Counted from the stretch's first letter, positions 1 through 7,115 are shown. The stretch is 8,277 bases of DNA from Saprospiraceae bacterium (GCA_020437045.1 JAGQWV010001045.1:1-8277), one strand, 5' to 3'. The notes: generated by a model not told the origin, from the sequence alone. Translations and numbers: made by a program.

Positions 1-282
1 ATGATAAGCTACTTCATCTTTTTTTAGTAAGATACTCAGTGGTACCACTACCGCCCCTGCTTTCAGGATGCCAAAATAGATGATGGGAAAATAGGGTAAA
101 TTGGGACAGCTGAGAGCGACTTTGTCTCCTGGCGATATCCCTTGCGCTACCAGGGCATTGGCCACCTGACTGGCAAGGGCATTTACCTGACGAAACGTCA
201 ATCTGGTCGTATTGAAAATAAAAGCCTCTTTATCTGGAAAACTTCTGGCACTGTCTTCCAGGATCATGGATAAGTTGAGCAT
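1..282 (-). CDS. AMP-forming acyl-CoA synthetase/ligase (ANL superfamily), N-terminal part only
   Basis: Only the first 94 codons lie in the window; the gene runs off the left edge, so most of the usual ~500-residue enzyme, including the AMP-binding P-loop and adenylation motifs, cannot be seen. The reverse complement from an ATG at 282-280 begins MLNLSMILEDSARSFPDKEA and continues through LTFRQVNALASQVANAL, GISPGDKVALSCPNLPYF and GILKAGAVVVPLS. This is the standard opening of long-chain fatty-acid/acyl-CoA ligases: the 'Y/F..L' region, the 'GV..GD.Val...N...' strand-helix and the 'GILKAGAVVVPL' helix. The family activates a carboxylate with ATP to an acyl-adenylate and transfers it to CoA. 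The in-frame ATG at 267-265 (residue 6) is an equally possible start. It is transcribed divergently from the outer-membrane protein gene. The chain-length or aromatic specificity cannot be judged from this part. Confidence 0.9.
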   Translation of the reverse strand, partial: MLNLSMILEDSARSFPDKEAFIFNTTRLTFRQVNALASQVANALVAQGISPGDKVALSCPNLPYFPIIYFGILKAGAVVVPLSILLKKDEVAYH

Positions 283-400
283 GGCAGATTTTTTATTTAA
301 GAAGCCAGAAAATACGATTTTTAAGAATTTCTTAATTGCTAATGCAGATTTATCTTTTATCAAATTATGTGGAAATAGATGAAAATAAATTGTTTTTCAT

Positions 401-425
401 ATTCCCCCATGGTTATGGGGTGAAT
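401..425. repeat. Imperfect inverted repeat in the divergent intergenic region
   Basis: The left arm ATTCCCCCAT (401-410) can pair with ATGGGG+GAAT (415-425), leaving one unpaired T at 421 and a GGTT loop (411-414). The inner six base pairs, CCCCAT/ATGGGG, are perfect. No T-run follows on either strand, so it does not look like an intrinsic terminator. It ends directly at the TTG (426-428) of the promoter of the downstream gene, a position suited to an operator or to a structured element between divergent genes. Function is inferred from position only. Confidence 0.5.
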
Positions 426-462
426 TTGACATTTACTTTAAAGGATACATTTGTTACCTTTG
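426..462 (+). promoter_or_regulatory. Bacteroidota-type promoter with two -7 boxes, for the outer-membrane protein gene
   Basis: TTG at 426-428 followed after 17 bp by TACATTTG (446-453) is an exact match to the Bacteroidota primary-sigma consensus TTG-N17..23-TAnnTTTG. A second exact -7 box, TACCTTTG (455-462), lies 9 bp on and has a TTTA (432-435) 19 bp upstream. Either could be used. The second predicts a transcript start near 466-470 and a short leader of about 20-25 nt before the GTG at 491. The 34 bp at 430-463 closely resemble the promoter before the glutamine amidotransferase gene (6243-6276), which favours the second box as the active one. Confidence 0.7.
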
Positions 463-490
463 CATCTTCTCAAACAGTAAGGTTTCTATC

Positions 491-1732
491 GTGATTCAGA
501 AATTATTTGTATTTCTACTCTTTTCCCTTTTCTCCATCAATTTGTTCTCACAGTCCGTCAGTGATAAGGAGTATTTGGACGTATATATCGACTGTCCGTT
601 TTGCAACATGAACGACATACGCAATAAAGTTTCTTATCTGAATTATGTTCGTGATGCTTTATCCTCAGATGTGCATGTATTAGTGACCCGGATACCCAGT
701 GGAGCGACGGGCTATACCTATTCATTCCGATTTATTGGGCGGAACGAATTTGCGGATATGGAAGTGAACCGAAAGTTTTCAGAATCAGCCAATATGGTCA
801 CGGCGGAGAGGCAACAAGCTATTCGAAATACCCTGGAGTTAGGAATGACCAGTTTCTGGGCTCAGACTAAGATGGCAGACCGGCTGACGATAAAAGTATC
901 GGAAGATAAAGAGCGGGAATTTGCTACACCAGTGGATGTTCATGATCCCTGGCATAATTGGGTGATTTCTATTCAAGGTGGTAGTTCCATGGATTTTGAA
1001 ACGGCCCGAAAAGAATCCAGATTATGGGGACGCTTTTCGGTAGACCGGGTTACGGAAATCTGGCGGATCCGAAATTATATCTATGCCCGTGGAGATTATC
1101 AGGTGTTCAATAATGAGGAAGAAGAAATACGTAGTAATGTCTATCGAAAATATGGCTCGACCAGCATTGTTCGAAGTATAAACGATCATTGGTCTTCGGG
1201 CATATTCCTGTCGGCTAGTCAAAGCACATTTGATAACCTGGATCTGTCCACACAAGTGGCGCCTGCATTTGAATATAGTATTTTTCCTTATTCAGAAGTG
1301 CAGGAAAGAGAGATTACCATCTCCTACCGGGTGAGTCATCGTTATCGTGACTATTCCGAAGAAACAATCTATGATCAGCTATCGGAAAATCTCTTCGGTC
1401 AGAGTTTAGTTATGGCTGCACGTTTCACCCAGCCCTGGGGTAACCTGTATGCACAGTTGGAGGGCTCACACTATTTTCATGATCTGAAACAAAACCGGGT
1501 AGAGTTTGAAAGTCGCCTGAATGTTCGGATTGTAAAAGGTCTCTCCTTGTCATTGGGCAACAATCTCCAGTTGATCCATGATCAAAGGTCCTTACCCAAA
1601 CGGGATATTTCTTTGGAGGAATTACTCCTCGCACAACGTCAGGCTGCCACCAGTTTTCGACTGGGTGGCCAGATGGGTATCAACTATACCTTTGGGTCGA
1701 TCTATAATAATGTAGTTAACACGCGATTGTAA
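491..1732 (+). CDS. Secreted outer-membrane beta-barrel protein with N-terminal CPFC motif, function unknown
   Basis: The 413-residue protein starts at a GTG. No ATG or other good start lies upstream in frame, and the promoter ends just before it. Residues 1-21 form a Sec signal peptide (short charged start, hydrophobic phenylalanine/leucine-rich core, likely cleavage near LFS-QS). Residues ~25-140 form a small mixed alpha/beta domain that opens with YLDVYIDCPFC (Cys35, Cys38) and continues with VHVLVTRIPSG and YSFRFIGRNEF. After the linker DPWHNWVIS (152-160) the rest shows alternating polar/hydrophobic strands ending YTFGSIYNNVVNTRL, which fits an outer-membrane barrel. I recognise the architecture as a recurrent 'hypothetical protein' of Bacteroidota and some other phyla; I know of no assigned function. 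The CxxC could be a disulfide or a metal site. It appears to be a single-gene unit, as a 264-bp gap follows. Confidence 0.85.
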   Translation: MIQKLFVFLLFSLFSINLFSQSVSDKEYLDVYIDCPFCNMNDIRNKVSYLNYVRDALSSDVHVLVTRIPSGATGYTYSFRFIGRNEFADMEVNRKFSESANMVTAERQQAIRNTLELGMTSFWAQTKMADRLTIKVSEDKEREFATPVDVHDPWHNWVISIQGGSSMDFETARKESRLWGRFSVDRVTEIWRIRNYIYARGDYQVFNNEEEEIRSNVYRKYGSTSIVRSINDHWSSGIFLSASQSTFDNLDLSTQVAPAFEYSIFPYSEVQEREITISYRVSHRYRDYSEETIYDQLSENLFGQSLVMAARFTQPWGNLYAQLEGSHYFHDLKQNRVEFESRLNVRIVKGLSLSLGNNLQLIHDQRSLPKRDISLEELLLAQRQAATSFRLGGQMGINYTFGSIYNNVVNTRL

Positions 1733-1996
1733 TTTCAGCACCTGGCAGAGTCAAACAGCAGGGAACCCTTTTTTTGGTATTTTCATGGCGACAAACTTTA
1801 ATAAGAAACCCGGCGTTGCTTGAGTAATAAGTCGTCCGTAAGAAGGGAATAAACCTTACAAAATTGATTCTTATCAGTTAAGCTTTCACGTCAATTTAGG
1901 GCTAAATCAACGGACATGCTTACTATTGGAGCGTTTGCGTTACCTTATTAAAAGGCAGCGGCATCAGTTGTTATCTACTAAATAATTTATTCTAAC
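1733..1996. other. 264-bp intergenic region without a gene
   Basis: I see no credible coding sequence in either strand here and no exact TAnnTTTG -7 box on the plus strand. The nearest is TACCTTAT at 1941-1948, with no TTG at the proper distance. A 14-bp palindrome lies at 1894-1907, and an AT-rich stretch leads into the GTG start of the next gene. The region probably contains the promoter and leader of the downstream oxidoreductase gene, but I cannot place them with confidence. Confidence 0.6.
1894..1907. promoter_or_regulatory. Possible operator palindrome upstream of the oxidoreductase gene
   Basis: ATTTAG-GG-CTAAAT has two perfect 6-bp arms around a 2-bp centre, about 90 bp before the GTG of the Gfo/Idh/MocA gene. 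Size and position would suit a dimeric regulator, but a 6-bp AT-rich palindrome can arise by chance, and no second copy was noticed in the window. Confidence 0.25.
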
Positions 1997-3001
1997 GTGA
2001 CTAATACAGCAAAAATTAATGATCAGCAGGTTCGGTGGGGTATCATCGGCGTTGGCGATGTGTGTGAAAAGAAAAGTGCTCCCGCTATGCAGCTTGTGGC
2101 CAACTCCAGTATTGAAGCGGTCATGCGAAGAAATGCTGCCAAAGCAGCTGACTATGCCCGGAGACATCAAATCGACAAGTGGTATGATGATGCAGATCAA
2201 CTTATTAATGATCCCCGGGTCAATGCAATCTATATAGCTACTCCTCCCTCATCTCACCAAGAATACACCTTACGTGCAGCGCAGGCAGGAAAGCCCGTGT
2301 ATGTGGAAAAACCAATGGCTTTGGATCATGCACAATGTCTGCAAATGATTGATCATTGTGATCGACACCAGGTGCCACTTTATGTGGCTTATTACCGTAG
2401 GGCTTTACCTAATTTTCTGAAGGTAAAGGAAATCGTAGATCAAGGTATCCTGGGAGAAATTCGATTCGTAAGGATAAGCCTTTTTCAGTCAGCTCGCTGG
2501 GACCTCGAACATCCTGTTGGAAATTGGAGAGTCAATCCTCAGATTTCGGGTGGGGGCCACTTCGTCGATCTGGCATCGCACCAATTTGACTTTCTTGATT
2601 TTGTTTTTGGACCATTGGAGCAGGTCTGGGGTGCGACCGAGAATCAGGGAGGACTTTACCCTGCCGAAGACCTTGTATCTGCGAGCTTTCGATGGAGAAG
2701 TGGTGTGGTAGGACAAGGTCTATGGTGTTTTACGGCACCGGAAAATGCGGAAGAAGAAACGGTGCAAATCGTTGGGAGTAAAGGTAAACTCTCCTTTGCC
2801 TGTTTTGGTTCTCCAAATCTGTTGTTGGAACTAGCCGGTCAGGAACCGGTTGAAATGACTTTTGCATATCCACAACATATTCAACAACCACTCATTGAGC
2901 AAATTATCGCTGATCTCCTGGGCTATGGTGAAGCTGTAAGTACAGGAATTACCGCAGCCCGTACTAATCTCGTGATGGATCGTATCTTAAAAACAGTTTG
3001 A
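1997..3001 (+). CDS. Gfo/Idh/MocA family NAD(P)-dependent oxidoreductase
   Basis: The 334-residue length is typical of the family, which oxidises or reduces sugars, inositols and related polyols in the cytoplasm. The N-terminal Rossmann fold starts at VRWGIIGVGDV (dinucleotide-binding G15, G18, G20), followed by IYIATPPSSHQEY (78-90) and the hallmark EKPM (104-107) whose lysine takes part in catalysis and nicotinamide binding. The C-terminal alpha/beta domain runs from about 130 to the end and contains GGGHFVDLASHQFD (185-198), with Asp191 and His195 at the catalytic positions of the usual 'GGG-x-x-x-D-x-x-x-H' motif. GTG is the start: an in-frame TAA at 1979-1981 leaves no ATG upstream. No signal peptide is visible. 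Substrate specificity cannot be told from the sequence; 1,5-anhydrofructose-reductase-like or dimeric-dehydrogenase-like activities are possible. It is followed after 66 bp by the amidohydrolase gene, so the two may be co-transcribed. Confidence 0.9.
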   Translation: MTNTAKINDQQVRWGIIGVGDVCEKKSAPAMQLVANSSIEAVMRRNAAKAADYARRHQIDKWYDDADQLINDPRVNAIYIATPPSSHQEYTLRAAQAGKPVYVEKPMALDHAQCLQMIDHCDRHQVPLYVAYYRRALPNFLKVKEIVDQGILGEIRFVRISLFQSARWDLEHPVGNWRVNPQISGGGHFVDLASHQFDFLDFVFGPLEQVWGATENQGGLYPAEDLVSASFRWRSGVVGQGLWCFTAPENAEEETVQIVGSKGKLSFACFGSPNLLLELAGQEPVEMTFAYPQHIQQPLIEQIIADLLGYGEAVSTGITAARTNLVMDRILKTV

Positions 3002-3067
3002 AAAGTGTCATTTTCCAGATGAATCGATTTCTGAAAAATTGTCGTATAATCAGGAAATTTTCCAATC

Positions 3068-4507
3068 ATGAACAAATGTTGCCTGCTGGGATGCTTTTTT
3101 GTACTCACTTATGTACAAATTGATAGTCAGCCGCTGGACCTGAAGAATAATCTTATCAAGGATATTGATGCACAAAGTACAGCACTGATCAGCATGAGTG
3201 ATGATATTTGGGCTTTGGCGGAAACGGCATTTGAAGAAACTGAGTCCTCTGATATTCTGGCGGATTATGCGGAGAAGATGGGTATGAAAGTGGAAAGAGG
3301 AGTGGCCGGCATTCCCACGGCGTTTATAGCCGAATATGGCAGTGGAAAACCCATCATAGGCATTTTAGGTGAATTTGACGCATTACCCGGGGTATCCCAG
3401 GAAGCCGAGCCCCAGAAAAATCCCCGGGTACAAGGCGCACCTGGTCATGGTTGTGGACACAATATGTTTGGTGCCGGTAGTATGGGAGCGGCCGTTGCTG
3501 TAAAGAATCTGATAGCAGCTGGAAAATTGTCCGGAACAATTAGGTTTTATGGCACGCCTGCCGAAGAGAAATATTTCGGGAAACTGTATTTGGCCCGTGC
3601 TGGATTATTTGACGATCTGGATGTCTGTCTGGATTGGCACCCGGGAGCTGAGATCAAAGCAGTAGTCAATAGCAATCTTGCTCTGGTAGATTTCATCGTA
3701 GAGTTTTCCGGACAGGCTGCTCATGCAGCCCTTGATCCCTGGAATGGTCGAAGCGCTGGAGATGGTTTGGAAATATACCAGGTTGGTATCAACTATCTTA
3801 GAGAGCATATTAAGCCCTCTGTACGAATACATTATCATACCGAGAAAAGTGGTGATGTAGTCAACATCGTGCCGGACTATGCCCGAATCTGGACCAGAGT
3901 TCGGGATAACAGTTATGAGGGAATGCTTAATGTGTACGAACGGGTGAAAGAGATAGCCCGCGGAGCAGCGATCATCGCAAACGTTGATTATAAAATTTCA
4001 CTTGTCTCCGGTTTGCATGAAATCCTGGTAAATCGTACCGGTGGAGAGATCCTACAAAAAAATCTGGAGGCTTTGGGGCCGATTACTTATACTGAACAAG
4101 AAACCGAATTCGCGCATGCACTGCAGCGAAATACCGGCCAAGCGGAAAAAGGAATAGACGGAGCCATTTATCCTCTGGAAGAAACCCGGATTGTCATGGA
4201 AGGGGCATCATCCGATGTTGGTGATGTTAGTTGGGTTGTACCGGAAATTCAACTGAGTGTGACCACCGCACCTATTGGTACACCCTGGCACAGTTGGGCA
4301 GTGGTTGCCTGTGGAGGAATGAGTATCGGGCACAAAGGATTGATATATGCGGCAAAAGCCTTGGGAATGACTATAACTGACCTGATGACCAGTCCGGAGA
4401 GTATCGAGCAAATTAAAGCAGAGTACAAGCAGCGTAAGGGAGAGGTGCCCTATGAACCACTCTTGCCCGAAGGGCCACCGCCAATACCGGCCACGGTTAA
4501 AAAATAA
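3068..4507 (+). CDS. Exported M20D amidohydrolase, AbgB-like (aminobenzoyl-glutamate hydrolase family)
   Basis: This 479-residue zinc-dependent amidohydrolase has the full M20D motif set. GEFDALPG (101-108) carries the activating Asp103. GHGCGHNMFG (127-136) supplies metal-binding Cys129 and His131. GTPAEE (162-167) holds the catalytic/metal glutamates. DWHPG (189-193) supplies His191, and TPWHSWAVVACGG (405-417) holds His408. The dimerisation domain lies at about 205-315, including GQAAHAALDPWNGRSA. The blocks SSDVGDVSWVVP and PWHSW plus IGHKGLIYAAKALG are most like AbgB, the p-aminobenzoyl-glutamate hydrolase subunit, rather than hippurate or IAA-amino-acid hydrolases. Unlike cytosolic AbgB, the first ~21 residues form a hydrophobic signal peptide (MNKCCLLGCFFVLTYVQIDSQ), so it probably acts in the periplasm. 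No AbgA partner is adjacent. The C-terminus has a proline-rich tail (LLPEGPPPIP). The true substrate is unknown; N-acyl or amino-acid amides are expected. Confidence 0.9.
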   Translation: MNKCCLLGCFFVLTYVQIDSQPLDLKNNLIKDIDAQSTALISMSDDIWALAETAFEETESSDILADYAEKMGMKVERGVAGIPTAFIAEYGSGKPIIGILGEFDALPGVSQEAEPQKNPRVQGAPGHGCGHNMFGAGSMGAAVAVKNLIAAGKLSGTIRFYGTPAEEKYFGKLYLARAGLFDDLDVCLDWHPGAEIKAVVNSNLALVDFIVEFSGQAAHAALDPWNGRSAGDGLEIYQVGINYLREHIKPSVRIHYHTEKSGDVVNIVPDYARIWTRVRDNSYEGMLNVYERVKEIARGAAIIANVDYKISLVSGLHEILVNRTGGEILQKNLEALGPITYTEQETEFAHALQRNTGQAEKGIDGAIYPLEETRIVMEGASSDVGDVSWVVPEIQLSVTTAPIGTPWHSWAVVACGGMSIGHKGLIYAAKALGMTITDLMTSPESIEQIKAEYKQRKGEVPYEPLLPEGPPPIPATVKK

Positions 4508-4566
4508 CAATGCTCCCTGATGATTTTAAATTCCTGAATAAAACAGACAGCTTGCAAAATTGAATC

Positions 4567-6198
4567 ATGAAATATCAAAGTGATATAATTATTGTTGGTG
4601 GTGGACTTGCCGGTATTATTACCGCATACGAATTGCTCGACTCCGGAAAGAAGATTCTGATCGTCGAAAGAGATCATGAAGATAATTTTGGTGGACTTGC
4701 CCGGTGGGCATTTGGAGGAATGTTATTTGTTGATACACCCCATCAACGGCGGATGGGAATACGCGACAGCTATGAAATCGCCAGAGAGGATTGGTTTTCT
4801 TTTGCTCAATTTGATAACGAAGAATATTGGGGTAAAAAATGGGCCGAACAATATCTGCATCTTTGCACAGATCATGGCTACCATTTCCTTAGAAAACATA
4901 ATATTAATTTTTTTCCGGTACTTAATTTTCCGGAGCGGGGTTTATATGTTCATGGTAATTCGCTACCACGCTTTCATATGGTTTGGGGTACCGGATGGCA
5001 TCTCGTTTATGAATTTATCAACCGGCTAAAAAATCATCCAAAAAAAGAAAATTTAGAAATTCTTTTTCAGCACCGGGTATTTGATATTTTGGTAGAAAAT
5101 CAGGTAATAAAGGGAGTGAATGGAAAAAAAGAAAATTCCCATGAAGAATTTGAAGCCCTCGCAGAGCAAGTGGTCATTGCAACAGGAGGTATAAACGGTA
5201 GTATCGAGAGGGTAAAAGAAAATTGGTATAAACCCTGGGGAAAACCACCGGAGACTATTTTAAATGGAGCTCATTATTATGCACTGGGAGACCTTCACGA
5301 TGCAACCACCCGTATAAACGGAAATGTCGTTAATTTAGATAAACAGTGGAATTATGCTGTGGGAATTCGTCATTATGCACCCAGAGTGCATGACCACGGC
5401 CTCAGCCTTGTCCCGATGAAGTCAACGATGTGGGTAAATTATGAAGGAAAAAGATTTGCACCGATGCCTTTGGTTACTCCCTATGATACCCGTTTTCTTG
5501 TGGAACGCATTTGTCAGGAACCGGTAAAATATTCATGGCAAATACTGAATGCTAAAATTGCCTATAAGGAATTTTCTATCTCCGGTTCTGAACATAATGT
5601 GAATATGCGGGACCGAAATTTCTGGAAATTTATTTATGGGATGCTGATTAAGGGAGGCAAGGAATTAGTAGATAAAATAGCCGACCGGTGTGAAGATGTA
5701 ATTATGGCAGATTCACTCGACGAACTGGTAGCAAAAATGAATGCACTCACCGGATCAAATCATGTAAAGAAAGAATATATAGAATCTGCTGCAATAAAAT
5801 ATGACGCCGAAATAAAACGCGGGCCGAAATATTTTCAGGATGAGCAATTAATTCGACTGGCTCAATTGAGAAAATATATTGGAGACCGGGTTCGCACCTG
5901 TAAATTTCAGCAGATTCTGGATCCGGATGCCAAACCGCTGATTGCTATTCGCTCCTTTATTCTTTCCCGGAAGAGCATGGGAGGGATTCAGACTAATTTA
6001 CATTCGCAAGTGCTCACCATTCCGGGCCAAGATGGTAGTCAGGGAGCAATTGAGGGTTTGTATGCCGTAGGAGAAGCTGCTGGATTTGGTGGTGGAGGTA
6101 TTCATGGCTATCGCTCGCTGGAAGGCACCTTTTTAGGTGGTTGTGTGATCAATGCCCGGGTGGCTGCTGCCCATATCAAGGGTGGCACTTTAGCGTGA
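4567..6198 (+). CDS. FAD-dependent oxidoreductase, COG3573-type FAD-binding dehydrogenase
   Basis: The 543-residue flavoprotein begins at ATG with the FAD-binding Rossmann motif DIIIVGGGLAGIITAYEL (glycines 11-13 and 16) and the ribose-binding Glu34 in ILIVERD. Then come FGGLARWAFGGMLFVDTPHQ (41-60) and GIRDS, blocks I recognise from the COG3573 'predicted oxidoreductase' branch related to 3-ketosteroid dehydrogenases and fumarate reductase flavoproteins. Further family blocks are GNSLPRFHMVWGTGW, VVIATGGINGS (the second dinucleotide-contact loop), ISGSEHNVN, and the C-terminal LYAVGEAAGFGGGGIHGYR (498-516) followed by EGTFLGGC, which closes the FAD site. No signal peptide is present, so it is cytosolic. 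The family's substrates are poorly defined; a steroid or other ring/alkane dehydrogenation is only a possibility. It lies 59 bp after the amidohydrolase gene with no visible promoter between. The middle of the gene (around 4880-5100) is distinctly AT- and lysine-rich compared with its neighbours. Confidence 0.9.
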   Translation: MKYQSDIIIVGGGLAGIITAYELLDSGKKILIVERDHEDNFGGLARWAFGGMLFVDTPHQRRMGIRDSYEIAREDWFSFAQFDNEEYWGKKWAEQYLHLCTDHGYHFLRKHNINFFPVLNFPERGLYVHGNSLPRFHMVWGTGWHLVYEFINRLKNHPKKENLEILFQHRVFDILVENQVIKGVNGKKENSHEEFEALAEQVVIATGGINGSIERVKENWYKPWGKPPETILNGAHYYALGDLHDATTRINGNVVNLDKQWNYAVGIRHYAPRVHDHGLSLVPMKSTMWVNYEGKRFAPMPLVTPYDTRFLVERICQEPVKYSWQILNAKIAYKEFSISGSEHNVNMRDRNFWKFIYGMLIKGGKELVDKIADRCEDVIMADSLDELVAKMNALTGSNHVKKEYIESAAIKYDAEIKRGPKYFQDEQLIRLAQLRKYIGDRVRTCKFQQILDPDAKPLIAIRSFILSRKSMGGIQTNLHSQVLTIPGQDGSQGAIEGLYAVGEAAGFGGGGIHGYRSLEGTFLGGCVINARVAAAHIKGGTLA

Positions 6199-6244
6199 CA
6201 AAATGGATCTCCCTGAATGGGTTGAGCGCCAAATGACCTGAACA

Positions 6245-6275
6245 TTTACTTTCTTTTATACATTCTGTATCTTTG
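6245..6275 (+). promoter_or_regulatory. Bacteroidota-type promoter for the amidotransferase/ATP-grasp unit
   Basis: TATCTTTG (6268-6275) is an exact TAnnTTTG -7 box, with TTTA (6245-6248) 19 bp upstream in the -33 position. It predicts a transcript start near 6279-6283 and a leader of about 15-20 nt before the ATG at 6299. The surrounding 34 bp (6243-6276) match the promoter at 430-463 in 25 positions with the same spacing, including CATTTACTTT, ATACATT and CTTTGC. This places a new transcription unit after the FAD oxidoreductase gene. Confidence 0.75.
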
Positions 6276-6298
6276 CCGCTTGATTTTAATGCAAGACT

Positions 6299-7111
6299 AT
6301 GCTCAAGGCAGCTATCATTGATATGTACGATGGGACACCCAATTTGGGAATGGCGAGCATTTTCCGTGTCTTTAACGAGCAATTTCCGGATATCGAATAT
6401 GAGGTTTACGACATTCGAGGAAAGCAAGAGGTGCCCTCTATGCAATATGACATCTATATTTCAACAGGAGGACCCGGTCATCCATTAGAAGGAAATGAAG
6501 CATGGGAAGACGAGTATTACAAGTTATTGGATGACATTTGGTATCATAATCAAAAATCGGATAGCAAGAAATTCGTGTTTTTTATCTGCCACTCTTTTCA
6601 AATAGCCTGTGATCATTTTGGTGTCGGAAAAATCACTCAACGACCTCAGGATTCTTTTGGCATCTTTAGAGTGGCCAAGACGGAAGCAGGACGGACGGAT
6701 CGTCTCTTTGCCAGTCTACCCGATCCTTTTTATGCGGCGGATTTTAGGAGTTATCAGGTTATCGATGCCGATGTAGTTCGACTGCAGGAGCTCGGTATAC
6801 AAATCTTAGCGCAGGAGTATCACAAAAATCACGATTTTCCTCATTTGGCCTTGATGGCAGTCAGATTTAGTGATACCATATATGGAGTACAATTTCATCC
6901 CGAAGCATATCCGGAAGGAATGCTGGAGTATTTCCAGCAGGAATCAAGAAAGAAGGTCATTATCGAACAATTTGGCCGGGCAGCCTATGAAGAAATGATC
7001 TTTCACACCAAAGACCCCATTAAAGTGAGCCTGACAAATAAAAAAGTCCTGCCCGGATTTCTGGAATATGCCACTAGATCTTTAACTTGTACACCCATAA
7101 CAGCTCGTTAA
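6299..7111 (+). CDS. Class I glutamine amidotransferase-like protein (GATase1)
   Basis: The 270-residue protein has the class I GATase fold common to GMP synthase and PuuD-like gamma-glutamyl hydrolases. The visible catalytic triad is Cys97 (FFICHSFQIACDHFGVG, 94-110), His200 and Glu202 (GVQFHPEAYP, 196-205). STGGPGHPLE (55-64) is the oxyanion loop. The nucleophile elbow reads FICHSFQ rather than the usual GxCxGxQ, so both flanking glycines are replaced, yet the triad is intact. The family releases ammonia or cleaves a gamma-glutamyl amide; such proteins usually supply ammonia to, or work with, a synthetase. Residues ~215-270 form a C-terminal extension beyond the core fold (EQFGRAAYEEMIFH). 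It starts at ATG, has its own promoter, and its stop is only 4 bp before the next gene, which strongly suggests a functional pair with the ATP-grasp-like protein. It is cytosolic. It is not GMP synthase itself, since the ATP-PPase and dimerisation domains are absent. Confidence 0.88.
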   Translation: MLKAAIIDMYDGTPNLGMASIFRVFNEQFPDIEYEVYDIRGKQEVPSMQYDIYISTGGPGHPLEGNEAWEDEYYKLLDDIWYHNQKSDSKKFVFFICHSFQIACDHFGVGKITQRPQDSFGIFRVAKTEAGRTDRLFASLPDPFYAADFRSYQVIDADVVRLQELGIQILAQEYHKNHDFPHLALMAVRFSDTIYGVQFHPEAYPEGMLEYFQQESRKKVIIEQFGRAAYEEMIFHTKDPIKVSLTNKKVLPGFLEYATRSLTCTPITAR

Positions 7112-7115
7112 TCAG

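Noticed and set aside
361..368. A minus-strand -7 box for the acyl-CoA ligase gene (reverse complement ATAATTTG)
   Set aside because: It misses the TA of TAnnTTTG by one base of spacing, and no matching -33 element was found at the right distance.
1022..1255. Open frame on the minus strand within the barrel-protein gene
   Set aside because: It lies wholly inside a well-supported gene, its translation shows no family signals, and there is no promoter or start context.
1760..1775. AGGG-AA-CCCT followed by seven T, as a rho-independent terminator after the barrel-protein gene
   Set aside because: The stem is only 4 bp with a 2-nt loop, which cannot form a stable hairpin; the T-run alone is not enough.
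1941..1948. TACCTTAT as a -7 box for the Gfo/Idh/MocA gene
   Set aside because: It lacks the final TTG of TAnnTTTG and has no TTG/TTTG at the expected 17-23 bp spacing upstream.
3068..3130. Lipoprotein signal in the amidohydrolase (LLGC at residues 6-9)
   Set aside because: The cysteine comes too early for a lipobox; the hydrophobic stretch continues after it, which fits an ordinary Sec signal peptide.
4208..4510. 100-codon open frame on the minus strand opposite the end of the amidohydrolase gene
   Set aside because: It is antisense to the conserved M20 motifs at the C-terminus, and its product is low-complexity and unlike any known domain.
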